Below, piece after piece: positions 17,394 to 24,101 of a stretch of 64,000 nt of DNA. Below the pieces are notes generated by a model, which searched no databases, was not told where the DNA came from, and saw only the letters and a list, made by a program, of their open reading frames with translations. Position numbers and translations under genes: made by a program. How positions within the stretch are numbered: the first letter of the stretch is position 1; each line of letters starts with the position of its first letter. Origin of the DNA: an uncultured Flavobacteriales bacterium (GTDB lineage: Bacteria > Bacteroidota > Bacteroidia > Flavobacteriales_E > Vicingaceae); assembly GCA_913056345.1 (NCBI GenBank), contig CAJXMH010000005.1, forward strand, positions 82,495 to 146,494, written 5' to 3'.

Positions 17394-17911
17394 GCAAGTT
17401 GCTGCAATTTACCTTGGGCAATCAAAGTCTTGGCATCGTAGAAAGCAGCTTTTAAAAAGTCCTGTCGCTTCATTTTGATTACTTCAATTTCTTCATGCTC
17501 TATGGCTAAACCACCGCCATCTGCTACCTGCTTGCTCACTTTAGCATAAAATAGGCTCATTTGTTCTGTCACGGGTCCCGGACAGGTATGAAATTCGCAC
17601 CATAAGGTAAGTTCATCGATCTCGTAACCCACTTCCTCCATCACTTCCCTTCGCGCTGTTCGTTCGGGATCCTTATCCTTTCCTTCAATTTTACCTGCCA
17701 CAATCTCCAAGAGCTCCTTCTCAGGTCCAACTCTAAACTGTTGTACCAAAACGATCTCATCATGTTGTGTATCGTGCACCAATACGCCAACCGAATTTGG
17801 AGTTTGAAACTGCTCGCGCTCCAGCTTTTCTTTTCCCTTGGCAGTCTCTAACTCAACAATATGCAAGCTGTAGTGACCTTCAAATATTTTTTCTCTTTTT
17901 ATGATCTTCAT
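17390..17911 (-). CDS. Nudix hydrolase (ADP-ribose/GDP-mannose pyrophosphatase-like)
   Basis: The 173-residue protein has the layout of ADPRase/NudK-type Nudix enzymes: an N-terminal beta domain ('VGVLVHDTQHDEIVLVQQFR'), then the Nudix box starting 'AGKIEG' and ending 'RREVMEEVGYEI'. The box is one residue longer than G-x5-E-x7-REUxEExGU, and the mid-box Glu is replaced within a GKDKDPE loop. The metal-binding REVMEE core is intact, so activity is likely. The probable reaction is hydrolysis of a nucleoside-diphosphate sugar; the exact substrate is open. Confidence 0.87.
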   Translation of the reverse strand: MKIIKREKIFEGHYSLHIVELETAKGKEKLEREQFQTPNSVGVLVHDTQHDEIVLVQQFRVGPEKELLEIVAGKIEGKDKDPERTARREVMEEVGYEIDELTLWCEFHTCPGPVTEQMSLFYAKVSKQVADGGGLAIEHEEIEVIKMKRQDFLKAAFYDAKTLIAQGKLQQLA

Positions 17912-17951
17912 TGAAATGGTAAATTAGTCGTTTCTAACTTAACACAAAGCA

Positions 17952-19088
17952 ATGAATTTTGATGAAATCAGACCTTATCACGATGAAGAGGTTCACGATA
18001 AAATAAAAAGTCTCTTAAAAGAAGAGCAATTCCTTGGCGTAATCCAGCAGGTTAATCCTGACATGCCCCTTGAAGATTTCAAGCAGAAAATGCAGCGCAT
18101 TGAAAATATTCGGCAGTTTCAGGCAGAAATTATTGTACCGATATTAGAGCGTTTGATCAAACTCACTACCAAGGGTGTTGACGTAGACGGATTAGAGAAC
18201 CTTGAAAAAGATACGGCATATTTGTTCGTTTCTACCCACCGCGATATTGTATTGGATTCGGCCTTGATGAACTTCATCCTCTTAAAAGAAGGATTTGAAA
18301 CAGCTGAAATCGCCATTGGTGATAATTTGATGAAAATTCCTTGGATTGTAGACCTAGTAAAGCTGAACAAGACCTTTATCGTAAAGCGAAATGTTGCCAA
18401 AGAAGATAAGGTTAAAGCCTCTATGCAGCTTTCTTCTTACATCAACTACACCATAAAAGATAAGCAGAACTCCATTTGGATTGCCCAAAAAGCAGGGCGC
18501 AGCAAGGACGGTAACGATCAAACCAATCCTAGCTTATTGAAAATGTTTAGCCTAGGAGCCGAAGAAGCAACACCGCTTGAAAAGATCAAGTCCTTGAACA
18601 TTTGCCCCATTTCAGTGGCCTATGAATACAATCCTTGCGATGCTCTGACCTTACCCGAATTGATGACTGTAGCCAAAGGCGAGCGTTACGAAAAACAACC
18701 AATGGAAGACCTGATGCACATGGCTGAAGGTATTCAAGGACAAAAAGGTAGGATAAATGTCAGTTTTGGCAAGCCCATTAACCAAACCCTTGACCAATTA
18801 GAAGGCATTGCCAACCGAAATGATTTATTAGCAGCGATTTCGCGAATTATTGACAAGCAGATCCACACCACCTATCATCTCATGCCAACCAATTACATGG
18901 CCTACGACCTGCTTTTTGAAACAACAAACTTCAGCGAGCACTACACCGAAGGTGAACTCCAAGCTTTTAAAACCTACGTAGAAGAAAAAATTACCAGCGT
19001 TGAAGGTCCGCACAATTTTGCTTACCACACTTTTTTAGAAATGTACGCCAATCCTGTGATTAATAAGTTGAAAGAGAATGGTCAATAA
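17952..19088 (+). CDS. PlsB/PlsC-like glycerol-phosphate acyltransferase
   Basis: The 378-residue protein contains an acyltransferase core with 'FVSTHRDIVLDSALMN' (the His and Asp of the active site, spaced H-x5-D rather than the commoner H-x4-D). It is followed by 'FIVKRNVAKEDKVKASMQLS' and 'SIWIAQKAGRSKDGNDQT', the usual phosphate-binding blocks. It lacks membrane helices and resembles the cytosolic PlsB-like group of Bacteroidetes, so it probably acylates glycerol phosphate or lysophosphatidate at the membrane surface. The last codons (Asn-Gly-Gln-stop) lie inside the heptamer repeat array that begins at 19074, so repeat DNA sets the C-terminus. Confidence 0.84.
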   Translation: MNFDEIRPYHDEEVHDKIKSLLKEEQFLGVIQQVNPDMPLEDFKQKMQRIENIRQFQAEIIVPILERLIKLTTKGVDVDGLENLEKDTAYLFVSTHRDIVLDSALMNFILLKEGFETAEIAIGDNLMKIPWIVDLVKLNKTFIVKRNVAKEDKVKASMQLSSYINYTIKDKQNSIWIAQKAGRSKDGNDQTNPSLLKMFSLGAEEATPLEKIKSLNICPISVAYEYNPCDALTLPELMTVAKGERYEKQPMEDLMHMAEGIQGQKGRINVSFGKPINQTLDQLEGIANRNDLLAAISRIIDKQIHTTYHLMPTNYMAYDLLFETTNFSEHYTEGELQAFKTYVEEKITSVEGPHNFAYHTFLEMYANPVINKLKENGQ

Positions 19089-19318
19089 GTAATGAATAAT
19101 GTAAAATGAGCAATGAATAATGTAAAATGAGCAATGAATAATGTGAAATGAGTAATGAATAATGTGAAATGAGTAATGAATAATGTAGAATGAGTAATGA
19201 ATAATGTAAAATGAGCAATGATTAATGAGTAATGAAAAATGGTCAATGAATCATGAGTAACGAAAAGTGGTCAATAAAGAATAGTTAATAAGCAGTGAGA
19301 AACGATTTATAATTTATA
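19074..19318 (+). repeat. Heptamer tandem array, left (35 units of NNNAATG)
   Basis: The stretch divides exactly into 35 seven-base units, most ending in AATG. The first two units (GAGAATG, GTCAATA) fall in the end of the acyltransferase gene. The next 18 form six copies of a 21-bp unit (AGTAATG, AATAATG, TAAAATG with minor changes) at 19088-19213. The remaining 15 drift (GTCAATG, AAAAGTG, ATTTATA). The array ends about 18 bp before the GTG start of the four-helix-bundle gene. An inverted array of the same units lies on the far side of that gene. The array itself encodes nothing. Confidence 0.9.
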
Positions 19319-19336
19319 AATGAATAATTAAAAAAA

Positions 19337-19702
19337 GTGGGTAAAAACGTTATTAAAGAAAAAAGCTTGGATTTTGCTTTAGAGATTGTTGACTTAAGCA
19401 AAAGGTTGAAGTATGTAGAAAAGGAATATGCTCTAGCGGATCAAATCATGCGAAGTGGAACGTCTATAGGTGCAAACATACGAGAGGCAGAATTCGCTGA
19501 AAGTGGAGCAGATTTTATTCACAAACTATCAATTGCTTTAAAGGAAGCAAATGAAACTGATTATTGGTTAGAGTTGATCTACAGAGGAGGTTGGATGAGT
19601 AAAGAAGAGAAGTTTAATTTTCAAGCTAAAAACACAAGCCTTATCAAATTGCTGATCAGCATAATTAAAAAACGAAAAGAAAACCTTAGAAAAAGGAGCT
19701 AA
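19337..19702 (+). CDS. Four-helix bundle protein (S23/bAvd-like, TIGR02436 type)
   Basis: The 121-residue all-helical protein shows the family's conserved points: 'FALEIVDLSKRLKY' (helix 1), 'LADQIMRSGTSIGANIREAEF' (helix 2, with the S-x-x-S-I-x-A-N-I-x-E motif) and 'FIHKLSIALKEANETDYWLEL' (helix 3, A-x-x-E-x-x-Y-W-L). The family includes proteins encoded in 23S rRNA intervening sequences and the bAvd accessory protein of diversity-generating retroelements, which form pentameric nucleic-acid-binding barrels. No rRNA or reverse transcriptase gene is present here. The GTG at 19337 is the only start before an in-frame stop. Inverted heptamer arrays flank the gene, suggesting a small repeat-associated element. 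Confidence 0.88.
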   Translation: MGKNVIKEKSLDFALEIVDLSKRLKYVEKEYALADQIMRSGTSIGANIREAEFAESGADFIHKLSIALKEANETDYWLELIYRGGWMSKEEKFNFQAKNTSLIKLLISIIKKRKENLRKRS

Positions 19703-19751
19703 GTTCTTGATGAACCAAAACTGCTACGATAGCCATCTAGTTGGAATAACG

Positions 19752-19821
19752 CCTTATTCATTGTTCATTTTTCATTATTAATTATTCATCATTCATTTTA
19801 CATTATTCATTTTACATTATT
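19752..19821 (-). repeat. Heptamer tandem array, right, inverted (10 units)
   Basis: Read on the reverse strand, the segment is a run of 7-base units (AATAATG, TAAAATG, AATAATG, TAAAATG, AATGATG and so on), the same units as the left array but in opposite orientation. The two arrays therefore form imperfect terminal inverted repeats around the four-helix-bundle gene. The last codons and the TGA stop of the TIGR02757 gene lie inside this array. Confidence 0.85.
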
Positions 19822-20574
19822 AACCCCCATCCCAAACAATGCAAAGTCATACTTAACAGGGTCTTGAGGGTCGAATTTTCTAAGGTTTTCTGTTAGCTCT
19901 TCTACTGCTTTCCAATCGTTTTGCTTGCGTTTAAGCAATCCTAGCTTTCTGCCAACTTTAGCACTGTGCACATCAAGTGGGATCATCAATTCAGATGCTT
20001 TAATGGATTGCCAAAGGCCAAAGTCAACTCCTGCAGCGGCATCTCTCACCATCCAACGTAAAAACATATTGAGTCTTTTGGCCGAGGATCCTTTCAAGGG
20101 ATTAGCTACGTGTTTTTCGGTGCGTTTAAGGTGCTCCATTTCAAAAAACAAGCTTTTAAAAGCGGCCAAGCGCTCTGCCATACTTCCCGAGCTTTTTGAG
20201 ATAGCTTGCTCTAGTCCGCCATGTTGCACGTAAATGTTTTGTAGAGCGGCTAAGAAATAGATCAGATCATCGGCATTGAAAGTCCGGTGGACAAAACCAA
20301 TCGCTTTAGCACGGTCTTTTTCAGTATGGTTGACAATAAAATCATGTGGTGAATCATCCATCAGTACAAGCAAACGCCTGGCGTTGTTTAAGATGCTTTT
20401 GCGTTGTCCCCAAGCGATAATGGCCGTTAGAAAACCGCTAATTTCAATGTCTTCTTTTTTGCTAAAAGTATGCGGTATGGCAATGGGGTCTTCCTCAATA
20501 AAGCCTGAATGGTGAAAACGTTGGAAATTTTCTTCCAACAATTTTTTTAAAGCAGCTGTTTGCTTATTTTGCAT
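19807..20574 (-). CDS. TIGR02757 family protein (DUF2400)
   Basis: The 255-residue protein matches TIGR02757: 'EDIEISGFLTAIIAWGQRKSI' near the N-terminus, 'FVHRTFNADDLIYFLAALQNIY', 'KRLNMFLRWMVRD', 'LMIPLDVHSAKVGRKLGLL' and the C-terminal 'DPVKYDFALFGMGV'. The fold recalls helix-hairpin-helix DNA glycosylases, but the activity is not established. The final residues after 'GMGV' (Asn-Asn-Val-Lys) and the stop are encoded by the right heptamer array, which replaced or abutted the native C-terminus. The start is 7 nt downstream of a perfect -7 box. Confidence 0.88.
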   Translation of the reverse strand: MQNKQTAALKKLLEENFQRFHHSGFIEEDPIAIPHTFSKKEDIEISGFLTAIIAWGQRKSILNNARRLLVLMDDSPHDFIVNHTEKDRAKAIGFVHRTFNADDLIYFLAALQNIYVQHGGLEQAISKSSGSMAERLAAFKSLFFEMEHLKRTEKHVANPLKGSSAKRLNMFLRWMVRDAAAGVDFGLWQSIKASELMIPLDVHSAKVGRKLGLLKRKQNDWKAVEELTENLRKFDPQDPVKYDFALFGMGVNNVK

Positions 20575-20581
20575 AAGAGCG

Positions 20582-20589
20582 CAAAGGTA
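20582..20589 (-). promoter_or_regulatory. -7 promoter element for the TIGR02757 gene
   Basis: On the reverse strand this reads TACCTTTG, a perfect TAnnTTTG, ending 7 nt before the ATG at 20574. Its outer base overlaps the A of the divergent gene's ATG (20589-20591). The two divergent start codons are only 14 bp apart. Confidence 0.6.
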
Positions 20590-20822
20590 TGACCAAAGAA
20601 GAATTTAGAAGGTTAAAATTAAAGTCACGCTACCAGATTGTCCAAGATAAGGGCAAGTACTTGGCAGCCAGAACTCATGGCGGATTTCAGATCAAATTAT
20701 ACGATCTCTTTGGTTATTACGTAGAAGTATGGAAACCGATGGGCATCAATATTATTCAGTGGATCGAAGTGGTTAACCGCGACGAGATCATTGACAGTTA
20801 TTTGGAAGATCTAGAGATTTAA
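20589..20822 (+). CDS. Conserved small protein of unknown function
   Basis: The 77-residue soluble protein (begins MTKEEFRRLKLKSRYQIVQD) has mixed charge and a beta-rich centre ('GGFQIKLYDLFGYYVEVW') followed by 'IIQWIEVVNRDEIIDSYLED'. It looks like one of the small conserved Bacteroidetes proteins of unknown function. It is divergent from TIGR02757 with only 14 bp between start codons, so its own promoter must lie within the start of that gene. Coding character and a clean stop support it as real. Confidence 0.65.
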   Translation: MTKEEFRRLKLKSRYQIVQDKGKYLAARTHGGFQIKLYDLFGYYVEVWKPMGINIIQWIEVVNRDEIIDSYLEDLEI

Positions 20823-20971
20823 TTGCGAAGCGATTTGATTAAAGGTAGAAGACAAAGGAGAGCTTAATTGTTTTTGTATTTGTTGAACGCATTGCCTATC
20901 AATCGTTCAGCTTAGGTTTTTTTATGGCTGTATAATGCAATTCAAGCTTTAATTATTTGTCAGGCAGTTCT

Positions 20972-21062
20972 CTTTCTTCTCACTTCTCAAATCTCTTTAC
21001 TATCTACTCACTACCCTGTACTCAATACTCACTACTCTATACTCTATACTCAATACTTCACC
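20972..21062. repeat. Second heptamer array (13 units of CTCNNTA)
   Basis: The segment divides into 13 seven-base units, most of the form CTCNNTA (CTCACTA, CTCAATA, CTCTATA), with degenerate ends. It stops 6 bp before the stop codon of the reverse-strand SUI1-like gene, so it lies in that gene's 3' flank. It shares period 7, but not sequence, with the arrays at 19074-19821. Together with the rest of 20823-21068 it holds no gene. Confidence 0.85.
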
Positions 21063-21068
21063 ACCGCA

Positions 21069-21407
21069 CTACCCACCAACTCTTTTCACTTTATAGCCTT
21101 CTTTTTGCAGTAACTGCATTACCTTATCCCGCTTTTCACCTTGAATGATGATTTCCCCATCTTTGGCACTGCCACCAACCCCGCAGGCAGCCTTTAACTG
21201 TTTTCCAAGGCTTGTTAGGTCTGCTTCCGTTCCAACAAAACCCTTGATCAAAGTAGCTGTTTTTCCACCTCGGTTCTTTCGGTCTAAATAAACCTTAAGC
21301 TCTTGCTGAGCAGGAGGGAGGGTTGCTTGTTCTTCGTTTTCTTTTTGGTATTCAAAATCAGGGTCGGTAGAATAAACTACCCGGTTGTTTTTATTTTTTC
21401 TTCCCAT
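21069..21407 (-). CDS. SUI1/eIF1-like translation factor (YciH type)
   Basis: I use the ATG at 21407 (112 residues, [18 protein letters not shown]), the usual family start; the frame could extend 10 codons upstream. The C-terminal SUI1 domain has '[20 protein letters not shown]', '[20 protein letters not shown]' and '[20 protein letters not shown]'. Bacterial YciH-type proteins bind the 30S subunit and can influence initiation fidelity. The conserved GVGG(S/T)xKDGEIxIQG core is intact. A TAATTTCG box upstream, one mismatch from the phylum consensus, is a possible promoter. Confidence 0.88.
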   Translation of the reverse strand: MGRKNKNNRVVYSTDPDFEYQKENEEQATLPPAQQELKVYLDRKNRGGKTATLIKGFVGTEADLTSLGKQLKAACGVGGSAKDGEIIIQGEKRDKVMQLLQKEGYKVKRVGG

Positions 21408-21487
21408 GCTTATTGGCTTTCGCACGAAATTAACCATGCCTGTTGATTAATTCCAATTCAATTATCTACAACTGTAAATAAATGTTT

Positions 21488-21495
21488 TACCTTTG
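21488..21495 (+). promoter_or_regulatory. -7 promoter element of the B12 operon
   Basis: TACCTTTG is a perfect TAnnTTTG. It ends 5 nt before the first base of the riboswitch P1 stem (21501), so transcription should begin at the edge of the aptamer. This agreement supports both calls. Confidence 0.72.
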
Positions 21496-21500
21496 CCTTG

Positions 21501-21674
21501 TTATTGGTTTTCTTGAATGCGTTCGAGAAATTAAAAGGGAATCCGATGAGATTTCGGAACTGTTCCCGCAGCTGTAAGCTCTAATAACCTTTTTGTACAC
21601 CTTATGCCACTGTTGCAGTTGTTAGCGACGGGAAGGCCACAAAAAGGGGAGTAAGTCAGAAGACCTGCCGATAA
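21501..21674 (+). promoter_or_regulatory. Cobalamin (B12) riboswitch aptamer
   Basis: The region carries the ordered cobalamin-riboswitch blocks: an 'AAAAGGGAATCCGATGAGA' segment, 'GGAACTGTTCCCGCAGCTGTAA', 'GCCACTG' near 21608, 'GACGGGAAGGCC', and the closing B12-box 'AGTAAGTCAGAAGACCTGCC'. The ends pair as P1: TTATTGG (21501-21507) with CCGATAA (21668-21674), one G-U pair. It precedes ten B12-related or co-oriented genes. Binding of adenosyl- or aquocobalamin would be expected to shut off expression. Confidence 0.95.
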
Positions 21675-21745
21675 TGAAAATGCTTTCGGGACAAAAGCGA
21701 AGAGTATTATTCTATCCTAGGCGGATTCTACCCTTTGTGATTTCC

Positions 21746-21784
21746 CGGTTTAATTAATTTATGTTTAATCATGCAATTAAACCG
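21746..21784 (+). promoter_or_regulatory. Leader hairpin of the B12 operon
   Basis: CGGTTTAATT (21746-21755) and AATTAAACCG (21775-21784) are perfect 10-bp inverted repeats with a 19-nt loop. The hairpin lies between the aptamer and the terminator-like hairpin. It may be part of the expression platform; its pairing partner in the aptamer, if any, was not identified. Confidence 0.5.
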
Positions 21785-21795
21785 AAGGAAAAAAT

Positions 21796-21828
21796 GGCAA
21801 CACCAAACAAACTGTTGCCGACCTTTTT
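21796..21828 (+). terminator. Terminator-like hairpin in the riboswitch leader
   Basis: GGCAACA (21796-21802) pairs perfectly with TGTTGCC (21813-21819), followed after 4 nt by five Ts (21824-21828). It lies 23 bp before the ATG at 21851 and could act as the ligand-controlled terminator of the B12 leader. Its presence argues that 21761-21850 is untranslated leader rather than an N-terminal extension. Confidence 0.6.
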
Positions 21829-21850
21829 AATTGCAAAAAATTATTTCAAA

Positions 21851-23116
21851 ATGAAAAGAAATTATTTTTTGCTCGCTTTGTTAACCTTAACAACAGCAGC
21901 TTTCGCTCAAAAAACCATCATTTTAAATGGTGGACAATTTGGTAATCCATCTGAAAATGTCACGGTCACCCTCTACGATCCGCTGACCAAGCAAACCACG
22001 ATCATTGATACCATTCAAACCCAGTCGGTGCAAGAGGTACTAATAGACCTACCGCTAGCTTTAGCTTTTGTGGCCGCGCAAGATTCTATTGTGACGTATG
22101 ATCTGGTTAACCAAAGAAGGATTGCTGCTAGCAGTTTTCCAGGGCCAAGCACCAAAACCATGGCTTTTGGTCTCAATGAGCTGATAGTCGGCAATTGGTA
22201 TGGAAAGAGCAGCAGTAACCTTTATTTCTACAATCTGTTTAGTTTAAACCTGGTCGATTCTGTTCCTGCAGTGAGCAAAGGAGCAAAATCCATGGTGGTG
22301 AGTGGCAACAGCCTGTATGTAGCTCAAAATACAGTGAACGCCAACTTTACCGATACCTTGGGTTACATTATAGAAGTAGATATAAGCAGCAAAACGGTTA
22401 TTGATACCATTACACATACAGGCTATACGGAAGAAATCGGAGAGTTGATCCTCAAACGAGATTTTTCAGGTTTTTACGCGGTTAATTCGGGTTCAAATAC
22501 CATTCTAAGCTACGACTTTGGCAGTGGAAGTGCTACGCTTAACTCAGTTGGAGCTGACCTTAGAGTTGGCAACCGATCACAATATACTGTTCATGATGAC
22601 ACCCTATTTGCAAGCATGAACAACGGGATTGGTTCTATTGACCTGAGCAGTTTTTCAGTGCTCGACAGCAATCTAATTGATACGGTGGTCACCGCTTTTA
22701 CGTACGACACTACTAATGGAACATTTTATGTAACCCAAACGGATTTCTTTAGCTTTTCAAGCGGTCGGGTTTACGATCGGGCAGGCAATCGAACGGACAC
22801 TTTACAAGTGGGATTTTCTCCTGAAGTGGTGCGCATGTATTACGACCAATTTGTGGGAATTGACGAAGAAGCTGCTGCGGCAGAAGTAAACTTTTTCGTT
22901 TATCCCAATCCGGCTACTGATTTTATTCAAATAGAAAAGCAGACTAAGGGCAGTGCCAGCTTTCGGCTTTTTGATCAGCAAGGTCGCTTAGTGCAAGAAA
23001 TGAACTTGATTAATCAAAGCACCACTCTTAATGTGGAAGACCTTCCTTCAGGCCTTTATTTTATCGAGCTGTCTACCCAGCAGAAGCGATTTGCCAAACC
23101 CATTATAATCCAATAA
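21851..23116 (+). CDS. T9SS surface protein with beta-propeller, first gene of the B12 operon
   Basis: The start is the ATG at 21851, which begins a signal peptide (KRNYFLLALLTLTTAAFAQ); the upstream 30 codons to 21761 run through leader hairpins. The 421-residue product has repeated short beta blades of the YncE/NHL type ('DSIVTYDLVNQRRIAASSF', 'SNTILSYDFGSGSA'). It ends in a T9SS type A sorting tail ('FFVYPNPATDFIQIEK' to 'KPIIIQ'). By position and fold it is likely to be a cell-surface cobalamin-binding or capture protein similar in concept to BtuG, but delivered by T9SS instead of as a lipoprotein. Direct binding is not shown. Confidence 0.75.
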   Translation: MKRNYFLLALLTLTTAAFAQKTIILNGGQFGNPSENVTVTLYDPLTKQTTIIDTIQTQSVQEVLIDLPLALAFVAAQDSIVTYDLVNQRRIAASSFPGPSTKTMAFGLNELIVGNWYGKSSSNLYFYNLFSLNLVDSVPAVSKGAKSMVVSGNSLYVAQNTVNANFTDTLGYIIEVDISSKTVIDTITHTGYTEEIGELILKRDFSGFYAVNSGSNTILSYDFGSGSATLNSVGADLRVGNRSQYTVHDDTLFASMNNGIGSIDLSSFSVLDSNLIDTVVTAFTYDTTNGTFYVTQTDFFSFSSGRVYDRAGNRTDTLQVGFSPEVVRMYYDQFVGIDEEAAAAEVNFFVYPNPATDFIQIEKQTKGSASFRLFDQQGRLVQEMNLINQSTTLNVEDLPSGLYFIELSTQQKRFAKPIIIQ

Positions 23117-23117
23117 G

Positions 23118-24101
23118 GTGAAAAGTTTCACTACCATACTTTTCCTATTGTTTGCCAATCTAGGCCTTTTGGCGCAAACTCCTTATGCAGCTGCAGCAGG
23201 TGAAGCGGGAAGTGACGCCATTCACAAAGATTCTAGTCTGATCAAAGGATGGGCAACTTCTTGCAAGCTGAAGCGAGGTTACCTCAATATTGCAGATCCT
23301 GCAGCAGGTTTTACCTCGGTTGGTGATTCAACTTCAGCCCTGGGTGAGGCTTTAAGCAATGGAGTGCTCAGTCTTGGCGATTCGGGTTATGCAACGCTTC
23401 GCTTTGATGCTAGTTTATTCGATGGTCCCGGACCTGATTTCGCCATTTTTGAAAATGGTTTTAAAGCCCAAACAGGCGGGTATTACCTTGAATTAGCTTT
23501 TGTAGAAGTTAGTTCTGACGGTCAAAACTTTTTCCGCTTTCCTGCTCATTCTTTGACAGATACCTCAAGTGGTCTCAATAGTTTTGGAACACTTCAACCA
23601 AGGCAACTCAATAACTTAGCAGGTAAATACCGCAGCGGTTATGGAACCCCTTTTGACCTAGCAGAATTAGCGGGCATTAATGGCTTGGACATTCAAGCAA
23701 TTTCACACCTTCGGATTGTTGATGTTGTGGGGGCTCATTCAGGGCCACATGCAAGCAGAGATACAGCAGGTAGGGCAGTGGTGGATCCTTATCCCACAGC
23801 TTTTCCCGGTGGTGGGTTTGATTTGGATGCAGTGGCAGCCATTCACCTCAATCCAGTAGGTTTAGATGAAAACTCTTTAACCAATGTAAGGCTATATCCC
23901 AACCCGGTGCGCGATCTGCTGTACCTTAATGGAGTTGATCAGAATGCTGATTATGAGCTTGTAGACTTGAATGGTCGATTAGTGGGTGAAGGACAAATTG
24001 AAGCAGCTCAAATTGATCTTTCAAGCTTAAAAAGTGGCGTTTATTTTATAGTACTTCGAAAAGCTGCTGCGGCCAAAACCCTAAAATTGATCAAGCAATG
24101 A
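23118..24101 (+). CDS. T9SS surface protein, second gene of the B12 operon
   Basis: The 327-residue protein starts at a GTG one base after the previous stop and has a signal peptide (SFTTILFLLFANLGLLAQ). The conserved block 'GPGPDFAIFENGF' followed by 'YLELAFVEVSSDGQNFFRFP' is typical of a Bacteroidetes cell-surface family often found beside B12-regulated receptors. The last 80 residues are a T9SS sorting domain ('VRLYPNPVRDLLYLNG' to 'LKLIKQ'). It overlaps btuB by 4 bp (ATGA). A role in corrinoid capture at the surface is inferred from the operon; the family's biochemical activity is unknown to me. Confidence 0.75.
   Translation: MKSFTTILFLLFANLGLLAQTPYAAAAGEAGSDAIHKDSSLIKGWATSCKLKRGYLNIADPAAGFTSVGDSTSALGEALSNGVLSLGDSGYATLRFDASLFDGPGPDFAIFENGFKAQTGGYYLELAFVEVSSDGQNFFRFPAHSLTDTSSGLNSFGTLQPRQLNNLAGKYRSGYGTPFDLAELAGINGLDIQAISHLRIVDVVGAHSGPHASRDTAGRAVVDPYPTAFPGGGFDLDAVAAIHLNPVGLDENSLTNVRLYPNPVRDLLYLNGVDQNADYELVDLNGRLVGEGQIEAAQIDLSSLKSGVYFIVLRKAAAAKTLKLIKQ

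Noticed and set aside
19074..19318. CRISPR-like array
   Set aside because: The units are 7 bp (or 21 bp) in direct tandem without unique spacers, and no cas gene is present; these are simple tandem repeats.
19337..19702. Diversity-generating retroelement accessory gene (avd)
   Set aside because: No reverse transcriptase and no template/variable repeat pair was found nearby; only the family relationship remains.
20957..21148. Small forward reading frame of 63 codons
   Set aside because: It runs through the CTCNNTA heptamer array and antisense to the SUI1-like gene; its Ser/Tyr/Leu-rich product is a repeat artefact.
21761..21850. Translated N-terminal extension of the first B12-operon gene
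   Set aside because: The stretch holds two perfect leader hairpins, and a proper signal peptide begins at 21851.
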